NCBI RefSeq assembly: GCF_014207185.1
Contig: NZ_JACHCP010000001.1
Location: 289,512-353,511, forward strand
Length of the DNA stretch: 64,000 bases
Direction: 5' to 3'
Source: Rhodanobacter sp. A1T4
GTDB lineage: Bacteria; Pseudomonadota; Gammaproteobacteria; Xanthomonadales; Rhodanobacteraceae
Position 1 is the first letter of the stretch, and the number at the start of each line of letters is the position of its first letter. Positions 8,708 through 18,076 of the stretch are shown in pieces. The position numbers and the translations under genes were made by a program. The notes beneath the pieces are model-generated. The model was not told where the DNA came from and did no database searches. It saw nothing but the letters and a program-made list of their open reading frames with translations.

Positions 8708-11700
8708 ATGAACAATATCCGTTGTTGTCGCAGTGCACTCGCCAGCGCATTGGCGCTAGCGCTTTGCGCTCCGCATGTTTATGCGCAAGCAGTCGCCTCG
8801 TCGTCGAACGACGCCCAGGCCACACCACAAAATACGCCTGCCAGCAGCAGTCAGTCTGCCGAGTCAGCCAATGCGGCGAAAAAGAAGGCGGTTGCACTGA
8901 GTACGGTCACAGTCACCGGTTCGATGATCCCGCGCGTGGAAATCGAGGGGCCGGCTCCCGTGGTCAGCGTCAGCGGCGAGCAGATCAAGCAGCAGGGTTT
9001 CACCACGCTGTGGGAATTCCTGGATTCGCTGCCGCAGGTGGGCCAGCAGACACAGGACCCGGCCGCTTGGGGTTCCACCTCGGTCAATGCGCGCTCGGTC
9101 AACCTGCGCGGACTGGGTCCTGGCTTCAGCCTGCTGATGATCGACGGCCATCGCGTGGTGGACTACCCGCAGCCGCTGAGCGCGCAGAGCAACTTCCAGA
9201 ACTACAACAACCTGCCTACCGGCATGATCGACCATGTCGAGATCCTGGCCTCCGGTGCCTCGTCGATCTACGGTTCGGACGCGGTGGCGGGCGTGGTCAA
9301 CGTGATCCTGAAGAAGAACTATCAGGGTGACGAGCTGCAGGTGACCGGCGGTGGCGCCACGCGCGGTGGCCGCGCGTATGGCGACGTCAACTTCTTCGGT
9401 GGCAAGTCCGGTGACAATTGGCACATCCTCTACAATGCGGAGAAGTCCAATCGCACGGCGTTGTGGGGTAGTGATCGCCCGTATCAAGACTCGGTGTCCG
9501 ATGCGGGATACGGTGCCTGGGGACCGGCTGACCGCATGTTCGGCTACCAGTACGACGCATCTGGCGCCATCGCCCTCTCCGCGATGAACGGCAACGGCCA
9601 GTACCTCACGCCGCCGACGGGCACCTGCTCGAAGTTCACCAACTCGCAGTTGAGCCAGTCGCATACCGTCACCACCAATGGCACCCAGATCGCCAGCGTG
9701 ACCAACAACGGTTACTACTGTTCGCAGCCCGCCCTGTTCCAGAACTGGGTGCTGACCCCGGGCAGCCGCAGCAACAACGGTTACGTGTCTGGCGAGTACG
9801 ACTTCAGCGACGGTTTGCAGCTTTACGGCTCGGCGGCCCTGTATGACACGGTGGGGTACTCCAACACCCAGATAAACGCATTCGGCACCGGCCAGTTCTA
9901 TGACCAGACCACAGGGCAGGTCATCAGTCAGGCCGTTCGCCAGTTGACCGAGCAGGAAATCGGCACGGCGACCAATACCCACGACCGCGAGCAGAACTGG
10001 AATCTCCAGGCCGGCCTGCGCGGCACCATGTTCGATGGCAACTTCAATTGGGATTTGAACCTCAACACCCAGAAGTACACCGTGCGCGAGGACTTCACGG
10101 CCTACGATGGTGAGGCCCTGGACAACTTCTTCCTCGGCAAGCAATTGGGCACCACCAGCGCCGGCTTGCCCATTTACGCGATGAACTGGCAGCAGTGGTG
10201 GAACCCCATCACGCCGCAGCAATACAGCCAGTTTGCGGCCAATGGTGAGAACACCTCGTCGTCGTGGCTGGACCAGGCGCAGTTCCGCATCAACGGCGAC
10301 CTGTTCCAGTTCCCGTGGGTGAAAGAGTCGGTGGGTTGGGCGGCGGTGCTCGAAGCTGCGCACAACGGCTTCCTGTTGTCGCCCGATCCGCGTGGCGCCA
10401 ATGCCGCGACGTTCATGAACCCGTTTGAGGAGTACAACACCGGTGGCGGCACCCGCCAGCGCTTTTCGTTCGGCACCGAGTTCCGCGTGCCGGTGCTGGA
10501 TACGGTGACCTGGACCATCTCCGGTCGTCTGGACAAGTACAACGACGCCAGCCGCGCCGACGTGGCCCGTACCTGGGGCTCCGGCCTCGAGTGGCGCCCG
10601 ATCGAAAGTCTGCTGGTTCGCGGCAGCTACGGCACCAACTTCAAGGCGCCGGACATGCAGGCGGTCTATCAGACCGGCTCCACTGAGCCGCAGGGTAATT
10701 ACATCGACCCCTTGCAGTGCATCGACGCCATCAAGGCCGGCCAGACCAACAGCACGTGGTGCAACCTGGTGCAGCGCTCCCCCTCGCAGTACTACAACCT
10801 GATCACGGGCGGCAGCCGCTTGTTGCTGCCGCAGACCGGCCACTCCTGGACCTACGGTTTCGTGTGGCAGGTGCCGGGCGTGGAGGGCCTCTCGCTGTCT
10901 ACCGACTACTGGCACATGGGCGTAGACAACGCCATCCAGTACCTCAGCCAAAGCCAGGTGCTGATCGACGAGGCTGGCTGCCTTACCGGCGTGCAGGCTA
11001 ACGGTACATCCAGTTTGTCACCGTATACGGCGCACGTGCCGGGTTCGGCATATTGCAGCATGGTGACCCAGATGGTTCAGCGCAATGCGGCTGGCCAGAT
11101 CACCTCGGTGGAGTCCGGCCCGATCAACGAAGCTTCGCTTTATGTGAGCGGCATCGATGCCTCGCTGGACTACAAGCTGCACACCGAGGATCACGGTGAC
11201 TTCCGCGCGGGCATCAACTACACCGACAACCTCGCGTACAAGCAGCGTGTGCTGGCTTCCGACCCGCTGCAAAACACCCGCTATCAGAATGTGGCGAGCA
11301 GGGTCACGTGGATCGGCGACTGGAGCAAGGGCAACTGGAACGTGTCGATCTCCGGCGTGCGCGATGGCAGCATGCGCGCCCAAAACTATCAAGGCTGCAA
11401 TGTGCTGCCCAATGGCATCCAGCCGAGCATGGTTACTGTGTCCAATGGCAGCGAGTCGATTCCTACCGGTGTTTGCCAGGTGACACTCAATGGCACCCCG
11501 ACGGACGTTGCCGACACCATGTACTTGGGCAGGACGCCGGTGTGGATCACCTGGAACACCTCGATCGGCTGGCAGATCAACCCGGATACCAAGTTGAAGT
11601 TCACCGTGTCCAACATCTTCAACAAGGTCTCTTCGATCCCGTACTACGCCGGTGGCTTCGAGTTCGTCACGACGGGGCAGACCGCCAGTGAATACAACGG

Positions 11701-11740
11701 TCGCGAACTTTTCCTGACGTTTGATTACAAGCTCGACTGA
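8708..11740 (+). CDS. TonB-dependent receptor, probable N-glycan oligosaccharide importer
   Basis: 1010 residues. A Sec signal peptide (to about residue 26) is followed by an Ala/Ser-rich linker and a TonB-box-like STVTVTG. Then come the plug domain (about 70-200; VEILASGASSIYGSDAVAGVVNVILKK region) and a 22-strand barrel ending in an aromatic-rich C-terminus (LTFDYKLD). It belongs to the Xanthomonadaceae oligosaccharide-type receptors with long extracellular loops. Placed between glycosidases, it presumably carries released N-glycan fragments across the outer membrane. The 218 bp upstream hold no copy of the LacI operator, so it may have its own promoter. Confidence 0.9.
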   Translation: MNNIRCCRSALASALALALCAPHVYAQAVASSSNDAQATPQNTPASSSQSAESANAAKKKAVALSTVTVTGSMIPRVEIEGPAPVVSVSGEQIKQQGFTTLWEFLDSLPQVGQQTQDPAAWGSTSVNARSVNLRGLGPGFSLLMIDGHRVVDYPQPLSAQSNFQNYNNLPTGMIDHVEILASGASSIYGSDAVAGVVNVILKKNYQGDELQVTGGGATRGGRAYGDVNFFGGKSGDNWHILYNAEKSNRTALWGSDRPYQDSVSDAGYGAWGPADRMFGYQYDASGAIALSAMNGNGQYLTPPTGTCSKFTNSQLSQSHTVTTNGTQIASVTNNGYYCSQPALFQNWVLTPGSRSNNGYVSGEYDFSDGLQLYGSAALYDTVGYSNTQINAFGTGQFYDQTTGQVISQAVRQLTEQEIGTATNTHDREQNWNLQAGLRGTMFDGNFNWDLNLNTQKYTVREDFTAYDGEALDNFFLGKQLGTTSAGLPIYAMNWQQWWNPITPQQYSQFAANGENTSSSWLDQAQFRINGDLFQFPWVKESVGWAAVLEAAHNGFLLSPDPRGANAATFMNPFEEYNTGGGTRQRFSFGTEFRVPVLDTVTWTISGRLDKYNDASRADVARTWGSGLEWRPIESLLVRGSYGTNFKAPDMQAVYQTGSTEPQGNYIDPLQCIDAIKAGQTNSTWCNLVQRSPSQYYNLITGGSRLLLPQTGHSWTYGFVWQVPGVEGLSLSTDYWHMGVDNAIQYLSQSQVLIDEAGCLTGVQANGTSSLSPYTAHVPGSAYCSMVTQMVQRNAAGQITSVESGPINEASLYVSGIDASLDYKLHTEDHGDFRAGINYTDNLAYKQRVLASDPLQNTRYQNVASRVTWIGDWSKGNWNVSISGVRDGSMRAQNYQGCNVLPNGIQPSMVTVSNGSESIPTGVCQVTLNGTPTDVADTMYLGRTPVWITWNTSIGWQINPDTKLKFTVSNIFNKVSSIPYYAGGFEFVTTGQTASEYNGRELFLTFDYKLD

Positions 11741-11756
11741 TCCATGTGGAGCAGGG

Positions 11757-11783
11757 CGAGCCCGGTCAGCGCCGGGCTCGCCG
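11757..11783 (+). terminator. Hairpin terminator after the TonB-dependent receptor
   Basis: The inverted repeat GCGAGCCCGG / CCGGGCTCGC with a six-base loop lies 17 nt after the receptor stop codon and is followed by CGCTTTGG, a weak T-rich tail. It should end or reduce transcription before the GH20 genes. Confidence 0.6.
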
Positions 11784-11937
11784 CTTTGGCCGATGGCGGC
11801 ACGCCAGTCTGTAGACATGCCGACAGGTCAGATCCAGGCTGAATGCAGCCGCTATTTCATGCCGAGCCGGCGCACGCTGGGCCACGAAGTGGCCGCAAGC
11901 TGTCGCCTGGGCTGGGCAGTTTGCAAGAGGAGCACCC

Positions 11938-12225
11938 ATGGCCTGCATGGATAAATTTTTGCGGACGACGGTGCTGGCGATCGGTTGGTCGATCGCGCCG
12001 GAATGGTCGTCTGCCTTGGTGGCATCGGCCGTCGATGCCAGCACGATAACGGACCCTGGTGTGGCCATGGTCGACCCGGCCTTGGTCCAGCCACCGGGTA
12101 CGCCATGTGTGGTGCCGTTGTTTGACGCCTCGCTTGGCAGCGCAGGTGCGCCGTGCAGCATGGGCAGCCAGCCGCATCGGCTGGATAGCCTTGCCCGACT
12201 GGATGGCTCGCCATGGTATCCATGA
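11938..12225 (+). CDS. Small putative secreted protein, translationally coupled to GH20
   Basis: 95 residues starting at ATG 11938 with GAGGAG 6-7 nt upstream. It has a hydrophobic, signal-like N-terminus and a Pro/Cys-rich second half (QPPGTPCVVPLFDASLG). Its TGA overlaps the ATG of the GH20 gene (ATGA at 12222-12225), which argues that it is translated. The stretch PPGTPCVVPLFD recalls the N-terminal beta-sandwich start of PNGase A-type peptide:N-glycosidases, so it may be the truncated front of such a gene. That is only a resemblance; no function can be assigned. Confidence 0.4.
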   Translation: MACMDKFLRTTVLAIGWSIAPEWSSALVASAVDASTITDPGVAMVDPALVQPPGTPCVVPLFDASLGSAGAPCSMGSQPHRLDSLARLDGSPWYP

Positions 12226-13817
12226 TATCGGGCGGCCGCTCGGGCTTGGGTCGAGGTAGTTGGTGGACGTGTGCCGCGTGGGTGATGCTGCTGATCGGCA
12301 TGGTCGCGAATGTCGGTGTGGCCATTGCGGCATCGAATCCTGCTCCGCTGGTGATTCCCAGCCTGCAGCATTGGCATGGCGGCGATGGATATTGGCGCTG
12401 GCATCCAGCCAGTATCGTCTGGGTAGATCCAGCTGGGGGTCAGCCGCTGCACGTGCTCGGCCGGCGACTTGCTGATGAAATTGGTCAGCTGACCGGGCAG
12501 CCGCTGCGGGTTCGCTCAGGTACGGGAAGTAGGCCTGGCGATATCGTCTTGCGGCTGGTGGCTGCAAACGCTACGGGATCCGGCGCGTTCGGCGATGAGG
12601 GATATGCGCTTGATCTGGGCGACTCGATTCAGATCCGGGCGCATACCTTGGCCGGTGCCTTCTATGCCACGCGTACGATACTGCAGATGCTCGTTGTCCA
12701 GGGGCGTGCAAGCGGTCGGGCCGCAACCCTTCCCAAGGGTGCCGTGGTGGACACACCGCGCTATCGCGAGCGCTCGGTGATGTTTGACGTGGGCCGAAAA
12801 TTCGCCGACAAGCGTTTTCTGGAGGCGTATCTGCGCTTCATGGGCTGGTACAAGCTCAATACCTTGCATCTGCATCTGAATGATCAGGTGAAAAATCAAG
12901 CGGGCGATGCCTGGCAGATTCGGGCTTTCCGGCTGAAGAGTGATCGCCCGGAATTCCGCGGGCTGATTCCGGCAGATGGCCTGTATTACACGCGCCAGGA
13001 CTGGGACGAGCTGGAGGCTGTAGCGGCCGCCAACGCCGTCACTATCGTGCCGGAAATCGATACCCCGGGTCATGCGGGTGCACTGGTCGCAGCACAGCCT
13101 CAATGGGGCTATGCCGGTGATTCGCCGCCCGGGGGCACGCTGGACCCGACCCGACCGCAAACGCTGAGCTATGTGGAAGCGGTTTTTGCCGAGTTTTTGC
13201 CGTGGTTCCACTCGCCGCTGATTCATATCGGTGGCGACGAGGTCAATGTGAACAAGGGCGGCATCAGCGTGGCCAGCCAGATCAGCTACATCAATCAGCT
13301 AGGGCGCTATCTGCAACGGCAGGGCAAACAGGTCGAGGTATGGGGCGACGCCAGCTTTGCGGCTGGACTGGATAAATCCTTTCGGATCCAGCGCTGGATC
13401 AATTGGGGCAGCGAGTCGAGCATCGACTGGGGCAAGCTCGGCTTCGAATGGACGGAGTCCTATGGCGATTGGTACATCGTGCCTTTCGGGCCAGCCTACT
13501 TCCATCCCGACGGGCTGCGTGGCGATCAGCTGTATGCCGGCTGGGCCAGTCATCTGCCTGTGGCAGCGGACACGGCGGCCAGACTGAGTGGTGGTCAGAT
13601 CAGCGTGTGGAATGACCAGGGGCAGCGCGATTACAGCTACGCCGACACGATTCACGATTTGCTGAAAGACGCCATCCCTGCCGCGGGTCAGTTGTTCTGG
13701 AGTGGGACGGCCTACGACAGCATGGGCAGGCCGTTGGATTACCCCTCACTCAGGCCAAGTATCAAGAAATTGCAATATGGGCCTGGTCATTCTTTGTTTC
13801 CCGGTGATCCGCTTTAG
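12222..13817 (+). CDS. GH20 beta-N-acetylhexosaminidase
   Basis: 531 residues with a long signal peptide (about 1-38), an N-terminal GH20b alpha/beta domain (about 45-170) and the GH20 barrel. The catalytic pair is in HIGGDE (Asp-Glu at about residues 338-339), and the substrate-site EIDTPGHA is seen upstream. The enzyme removes terminal N-acetylglucosamine (or GalNAc) from N-glycan antennae, probably in the periplasm or at the cell surface. The start at 12222 forms ATGA with the upstream stop; 12213 is an alternative in-frame ATG. It is 51 nt before the fucosidase start. Confidence 0.93.
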   Translation: MISGGRSGLGRGSWWTCAAWVMLLIGMVANVGVAIAASNPAPLVIPSLQHWHGGDGYWRWHPASIVWVDPAGGQPLHVLGRRLADEIGQLTGQPLRVRSGTGSRPGDIVLRLVAANATGSGAFGDEGYALDLGDSIQIRAHTLAGAFYATRTILQMLVVQGRASGRAATLPKGAVVDTPRYRERSVMFDVGRKFADKRFLEAYLRFMGWYKLNTLHLHLNDQVKNQAGDAWQIRAFRLKSDRPEFRGLIPADGLYYTRQDWDELEAVAAANAVTIVPEIDTPGHAGALVAAQPQWGYAGDSPPGGTLDPTRPQTLSYVEAVFAEFLPWFHSPLIHIGGDEVNVNKGGISVASQISYINQLGRYLQRQGKQVEVWGDASFAAGLDKSFRIQRWINWGSESSIDWGKLGFEWTESYGDWYIVPFGPAYFHPDGLRGDQLYAGWASHLPVAADTAARLSGGQISVWNDQGQRDYSYADTIHDLLKDAIPAAGQLFWSGTAYDSMGRPLDYPSLRPSIKKLQYGPGHSLFPGDPL

Positions 13818-13868
13818 GCGATGACCACGTGCAGTCGCCGACCGATCGGTTGGTGGCAAGGAGATCTG

Positions 13869-15539
13869 ATGAGCATCCGTTCAAATGCCAGATTGGCTGT
13901 CTTGTGGTTGGCTTTGGTCGGCTTGACATGCATCGTCCCGGCGCAGGCATTTGCCGCGGATCCGGCCAGTGCTGCCAGCGTAACGCCGCCCGATGCCGCC
14001 ACCATTGAACGGCAGTGGATAGCCGCCAATAGCAAATTCGACGGTGTTCGTACGGCGATCCTGAAGCAGGTCGATGCTGCCGTTGCGCAAGGACCGTTCG
14101 AACCCGATTGGGCCAGCTTGGTCCATTACACGACGCCCTTGTGGTACCGCGATGCCAAGTTCGGCATCTTCGTCCATTGGGGGGTGTATTCGGTGCCGGC
14201 ATTCAAGGGAGAGTGGTATCCACGGCATATGTATGAGCGGACCGGCGAGAATTCGGATCGCTACCGCTATCAGCTGGCCCATTACGGCGCGATGCCGGAA
14301 AAAGGCTACAAGGATCTGATTCCGCTGTTCAAGGCAGAACACTTCGATCCCGATGCCTGGGCACGTTTGTTCAAACAGGCGGGTGCCCGTTATGTGGTGC
14401 CGGTAGCCGAGCATCACGATGGTTTCGCGATGTATGACTCCAGACTCAGCGACTGGACGGCGGCCAAAATGGGCCCGCACCGCGATGTGATCGGAGCATT
14501 GGTCAAGTCGATTCGGGCGCAGGGGATGTATCTGGGCCTGTCGTCGCATCGTGCCGAGCATGACTGGTTCTATGAATACGGCCGCAGCTTCAATTCGGAT
14601 GTGAACGATCCGCGTTATGCCGCGTTGTACGGGCCGGCGCACGCCATGCGCACGTTCAAGGCCGATGGCAAAGATGTCGACGGAACCGTGGTATCACAGG
14701 CATTTCTGGATGACTGGCTGGCACGCACAGCGGAATTTGTGCAGGACTATCACCCCGACCTGCTGTACTTCGACTGGTGGATCGGCCAGGCCAGTTTTCG
14801 CAATCAGCTGACCCGGTTGACGGCTTTTTACTACGACCAGGCGGCGGCACGTGGGCAGCAGGTGGTGCTGAACTACAAATCCGATGCGCTGCCCGATGGT
14901 GCCGCCACACTCAATATCGAGCGCGGTGAGTTGGGTGATATCCGTCGCCAGCCCTGGCAGACCGAAACCTCGGTCAGCGATGATTCCTGGGGTTATGCCG
15001 AAGGCGACATCTACAAGAGCCCGGATGTCATCGCCCACCTGCTGATTGATGTGGTCAGCAAGAATGGCAACTTGCTGTTGAATATCGGACCCAAGGCGGA
15101 CGGTAGCATTCCGCCCGAGGCGCGCTCGATCTTGCTGGCGCTTGGGCAGTGGCTGCGGGCGAATGGCGAGGCGATCTATGCCAGCCGGCCCTGGACCCAT
15201 TTTGGCGAAGGCCCGACCAAGGTGGCAACGGGCTCGATGCAGGACACCAAGACCAAGCCGTATACGGCCCAGGACTTCCGTTTTACGACGCATGCCGGCG
15301 TGTTGTATGCGATCGAACTGGGTTGGCCTGATGATCGCAAGGCCTTGATTGCTTCGCTGCCGGCGAGCCTCCCGGTGCGGACGGTGACCTTGCTGGATGG
15401 CCATCGCAAGCTTGCTTTCAACCAGGATCAACAAGGCTTGCATCTGCAGCTTCCCGCCCAGCCGGCGGGACTGCATGCCTATGCCTACCGGATCGAACTG
15501 AGCCAGCCGCTGCCGGCAGAGGCGGGTTCGGCACTCTGA
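13869..15539 (+). CDS. GH29 alpha-L-fucosidase
   Basis: 556 residues; signal peptide to about residue 30 (AQAFA|AD). GH29 hallmarks: WYRDAKFGIFVHWGVYSVPA near residue 100, VAEHHDGFAMY, and LLYFDWW whose Asp is the expected nucleophile; a C-terminal beta domain ends the protein. It hydrolyses alpha-L-fucose, in N-glycans core or antennary fucose. The start ATG 13869 has AAGGAG at the ideal distance; an upstream ATG at 13821 lacks one. It is the last gene of the forward set and converges with GH92. Confidence 0.93.
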   Translation: MSIRSNARLAVLWLALVGLTCIVPAQAFAADPASAASVTPPDAATIERQWIAANSKFDGVRTAILKQVDAAVAQGPFEPDWASLVHYTTPLWYRDAKFGIFVHWGVYSVPAFKGEWYPRHMYERTGENSDRYRYQLAHYGAMPEKGYKDLIPLFKAEHFDPDAWARLFKQAGARYVVPVAEHHDGFAMYDSRLSDWTAAKMGPHRDVIGALVKSIRAQGMYLGLSSHRAEHDWFYEYGRSFNSDVNDPRYAALYGPAHAMRTFKADGKDVDGTVVSQAFLDDWLARTAEFVQDYHPDLLYFDWWIGQASFRNQLTRLTAFYYDQAAARGQQVVLNYKSDALPDGAATLNIERGELGDIRRQPWQTETSVSDDSWGYAEGDIYKSPDVIAHLLIDVVSKNGNLLLNIGPKADGSIPPEARSILLALGQWLRANGEAIYASRPWTHFGEGPTKVATGSMQDTKTKPYTAQDFRFTTHAGVLYAIELGWPDDRKALIASLPASLPVRTVTLLDGHRKLAFNQDQQGLHLQLPAQPAGLHAYAYRIELSQPLPAEAGSAL

Positions 15540-15613
15540 CGGGATGCGGCGATCGGGCTGCCGTAGCGGTTAGGCTGGCGCTGGAGTCGTCCAGCCCAAC
15601 CGCTGGCATAATT

Positions 15614-18040
15614 TCAGACGGCTGTTTGCCCGAACGATGGCGGGCGATGTGCCGGATCGCTGCCGAAGGCGTGGTTGGGTTGCGCGCCCATCTCGAATTC
15701 GAGATGCCCGCCTTGGACCAGGGTGGCGTGGCTGATCCAGTTGTGCGGATATGCGCGGCCATTCAGTCGTACTGACTGGACGTATACATTCCTGCTGCTG
15801 TTGCCATGGGCTTCGATCAGCAGTTGCCGCCCACCTTGCAGGGTGATCAGTGCACGCGATACCTGCGGACTGCCGAACACATAATCGCCGCTCACCGGGT
15901 CCACCGGGTAAAAGCCGAGCGCGCTGAGGATCAACCATGCGGAGATCTGCCCGCAATCGTCGTTGCCCGCTTCGCCATCGGGTTTGTCGTCATACATGGT
16001 CTCTAGCAGGCTTCGCACACGCGCCTGGGTTTTCCAGGGCTGGCCGGCGTAGGCATAGAGATAGCTCACGTGGTGGCTGGGTTCGTTGCCATGGGCGTAC
16101 TGACCCACCATGCCGGCGATATCGGGCGGCGCATCCGCCGGCAGTTGCGAGCTGATGCTGAACAGCTGGTCGAGCTTGTCGACAAAGGCCTGCTCACTGC
16201 CGAACATAGCCATGTAGTGATAGATGTCGTGCTGGTTCAGGAAGGTCGCCTGCCAGGCGTTGGATTCAGTGAAATCACGCCACTGGCTGGAATGTCCCAT
16301 GGCCCGCGGATCGAATGGGGCGGCCCACTGGCCATCGGCAAGTCGAGGCTTGACGAAGTTGTCGGCCGGATCGAAAACGTGTTGGTAGTTACGTGAACGC
16401 GCCAGCAGCCGTTGATGGTCGTCATCGGCACCGGCCGTTTTGGCCAGCTGCGCCATGGCCCAGTCATCGTAGGCGTATTCAAGCGTTTTGCTGGCCGATT
16501 CTGCTTCCTTGTCGGCAGGGACATAACCCTGCTGGCGATATAGATCGAGTCCTTCATAGGCATCATCCATGGCACGCTTGCGCCATAACGGCCACGCTTT
16601 GGCAAAGTCGATGCCGTCGAATTTCTTGGCCTGCGCCTCAGCCAGCACGACCGCCGAGTGGTAGCCGATCATGCAGCCGGTTTCGTGTCCTTGCAGCGGC
16701 CATACCGGCACTCCAGCTGGGCTTTGTTCGGCCATCCGGATCAAGGAGTTGGCTAGGTCCGGCACTCGCTCCGGCTGGATCAGGGTCAACAGTGGCATCT
16801 CGGCGCGATAAATGTCCCAGAGCGAGAATTCGGTGTAATTCTCGGCGCCTTGCGGCAGTTGATGGATGGCCAGATCCATGCCTCGATACTGGCCATCGAC
16901 ATCGGAGAACAGGGTCGGCACGATCAGGCTGTGATACATCGCGGTATAGAACATCCGGCGATGGCGCTCGTCGGCGAGTTGGACCTGGATCTTGCTCAGT
17001 TCGCGCTCCCATGCCTGGAGTGCGGCCTGACGGGTGGTGTCGAAATCCCAGCCCGGTAGTTCGCTGTCGAGATTGCGCAAGGCACCTTCAGGGCTGACGG
17101 CGGAAATGCCTACTTTGACCACGATGGTCTCGCCCGCATGGGTATCGAAATGCAGGGCGCACTGGATCGATTTGGACTGGGCCTGGGTAGCATCGCTGCC
17201 CTGCGGCTGCTCTGTGGTGAACAGCTGATGGCGGGTGAAGGGGCGCGATACCTGCATGGCGAAATAGATATGCCGTCCGGAGGCCCATTCATCGACCCGG
17301 CGGCCGCCGAGCAAAGTATCGTTGCCAACGATCTTCAGCTGACTATCGATGATGCGGGTCGGTACGTCAGGGTTGTCCTGCATGCCATGTTGCAGATCCA
17401 CCAGCAGGTGGCTGTGGGCACTGGCGGGGAAGGTGTAGCGGTGCAGCCCCACCCGGCGGGTGGCGGTCAGTTCGGCGGTCACTTGGCGGTCGCGCAAATG
17501 CACCCGGTAGTAGCCAGGTTCGGCCATCTCGTCGGCGCGGGTGAATGCGGCCCGGTAGCCGGGGGTATGGCCATAGACCGGCGCGGTCCGCGGCGCGGCG
17601 GCGTTCTCATGCACGGCATCGAAACGCGAGTGATACAGCTGGATCGCCGGGGTGGGGTCGCCTGGCTTGGTCTGCACAGATCCGACGCCAGGCATCACCA
17701 GCACATCCAGCATGTCTCCGACGCCGGTGCCGCTCAGATGGGTATGCGAAAACCCCATGATCGAGCCATCGCCGCCGTGGTAGCCCGAGCTGGAATCCCA
17801 GATGGCGTTATAGGTATCCGGACTCAGCTGAACCATGCCGAAGGGCACCGTGGCGCCAGGAAAGGTATGTCCATGCCCGCCAGTGCCAATAAAGACATCC
17901 ACATGTTGGGTGCACTTGGTCTGCGCCAGGAGGGGCGGCGCGGTGAACGAGCTGGCGGTCTGGGCCAGTGAACGCTGGATGGCCAGCGGCAAGCTGCTGG
18001 CCAGCAGGGCGTGTTGCAAGAAACGGCGGCGGCTGATCAT
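15614..18040 (-). CDS. GH92 alpha-1,2-mannosidase (Tat-exported)
   Basis: 808 residues, calcium-dependent exo-alpha-mannosidase family GH92. An N-terminal twin-arginine signal (SRRRFLQHALLASSLPL) is followed by the N-domain opening (VDVFIGTGGHGHTFPGATVP), then the (alpha/alpha)6 domain with GNDDCGQISAWLILSALGFY, the region holding the catalytic acids in GH92. It removes alpha-1,2-linked mannose from high-mannose N-glycans. It lies 36 nt downstream of the GH125 gene, in one operon. Confidence 0.93.
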   Translation of the reverse strand: MISRRRFLQHALLASSLPLAIQRSLAQTASSFTAPPLLAQTKCTQHVDVFIGTGGHGHTFPGATVPFGMVQLSPDTYNAIWDSSSGYHGGDGSIMGFSHTHLSGTGVGDMLDVLVMPGVGSVQTKPGDPTPAIQLYHSRFDAVHENAAAPRTAPVYGHTPGYRAAFTRADEMAEPGYYRVHLRDRQVTAELTATRRVGLHRYTFPASAHSHLLVDLQHGMQDNPDVPTRIIDSQLKIVGNDTLLGGRRVDEWASGRHIYFAMQVSRPFTRHQLFTTEQPQGSDATQAQSKSIQCALHFDTHAGETIVVKVGISAVSPEGALRNLDSELPGWDFDTTRQAALQAWERELSKIQVQLADERHRRMFYTAMYHSLIVPTLFSDVDGQYRGMDLAIHQLPQGAENYTEFSLWDIYRAEMPLLTLIQPERVPDLANSLIRMAEQSPAGVPVWPLQGHETGCMIGYHSAVVLAEAQAKKFDGIDFAKAWPLWRKRAMDDAYEGLDLYRQQGYVPADKEAESASKTLEYAYDDWAMAQLAKTAGADDDHQRLLARSRNYQHVFDPADNFVKPRLADGQWAAPFDPRAMGHSSQWRDFTESNAWQATFLNQHDIYHYMAMFGSEQAFVDKLDQLFSISSQLPADAPPDIAGMVGQYAHGNEPSHHVSYLYAYAGQPWKTQARVRSLLETMYDDKPDGEAGNDDCGQISAWLILSALGFYPVDPVSGDYVFGSPQVSRALITLQGGRQLLIEAHGNSSRNVYVQSVRLNGRAYPHNWISHATLVQGGHLEFEMGAQPNHAFGSDPAHRPPSFGQTAV

Positions 18041-18076
18041 GCGTGGCGAATCTCTAGGGGTGGATCTGGGGAAGGT

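Noticed and set aside
8864..10951. Long open frame (695 codons) antisense to the TonB-dependent receptor
   Set aside because: Arg/Gly/Val-rich composition without any domain, fully inside a well-supported gene; a GC-skew shadow frame.
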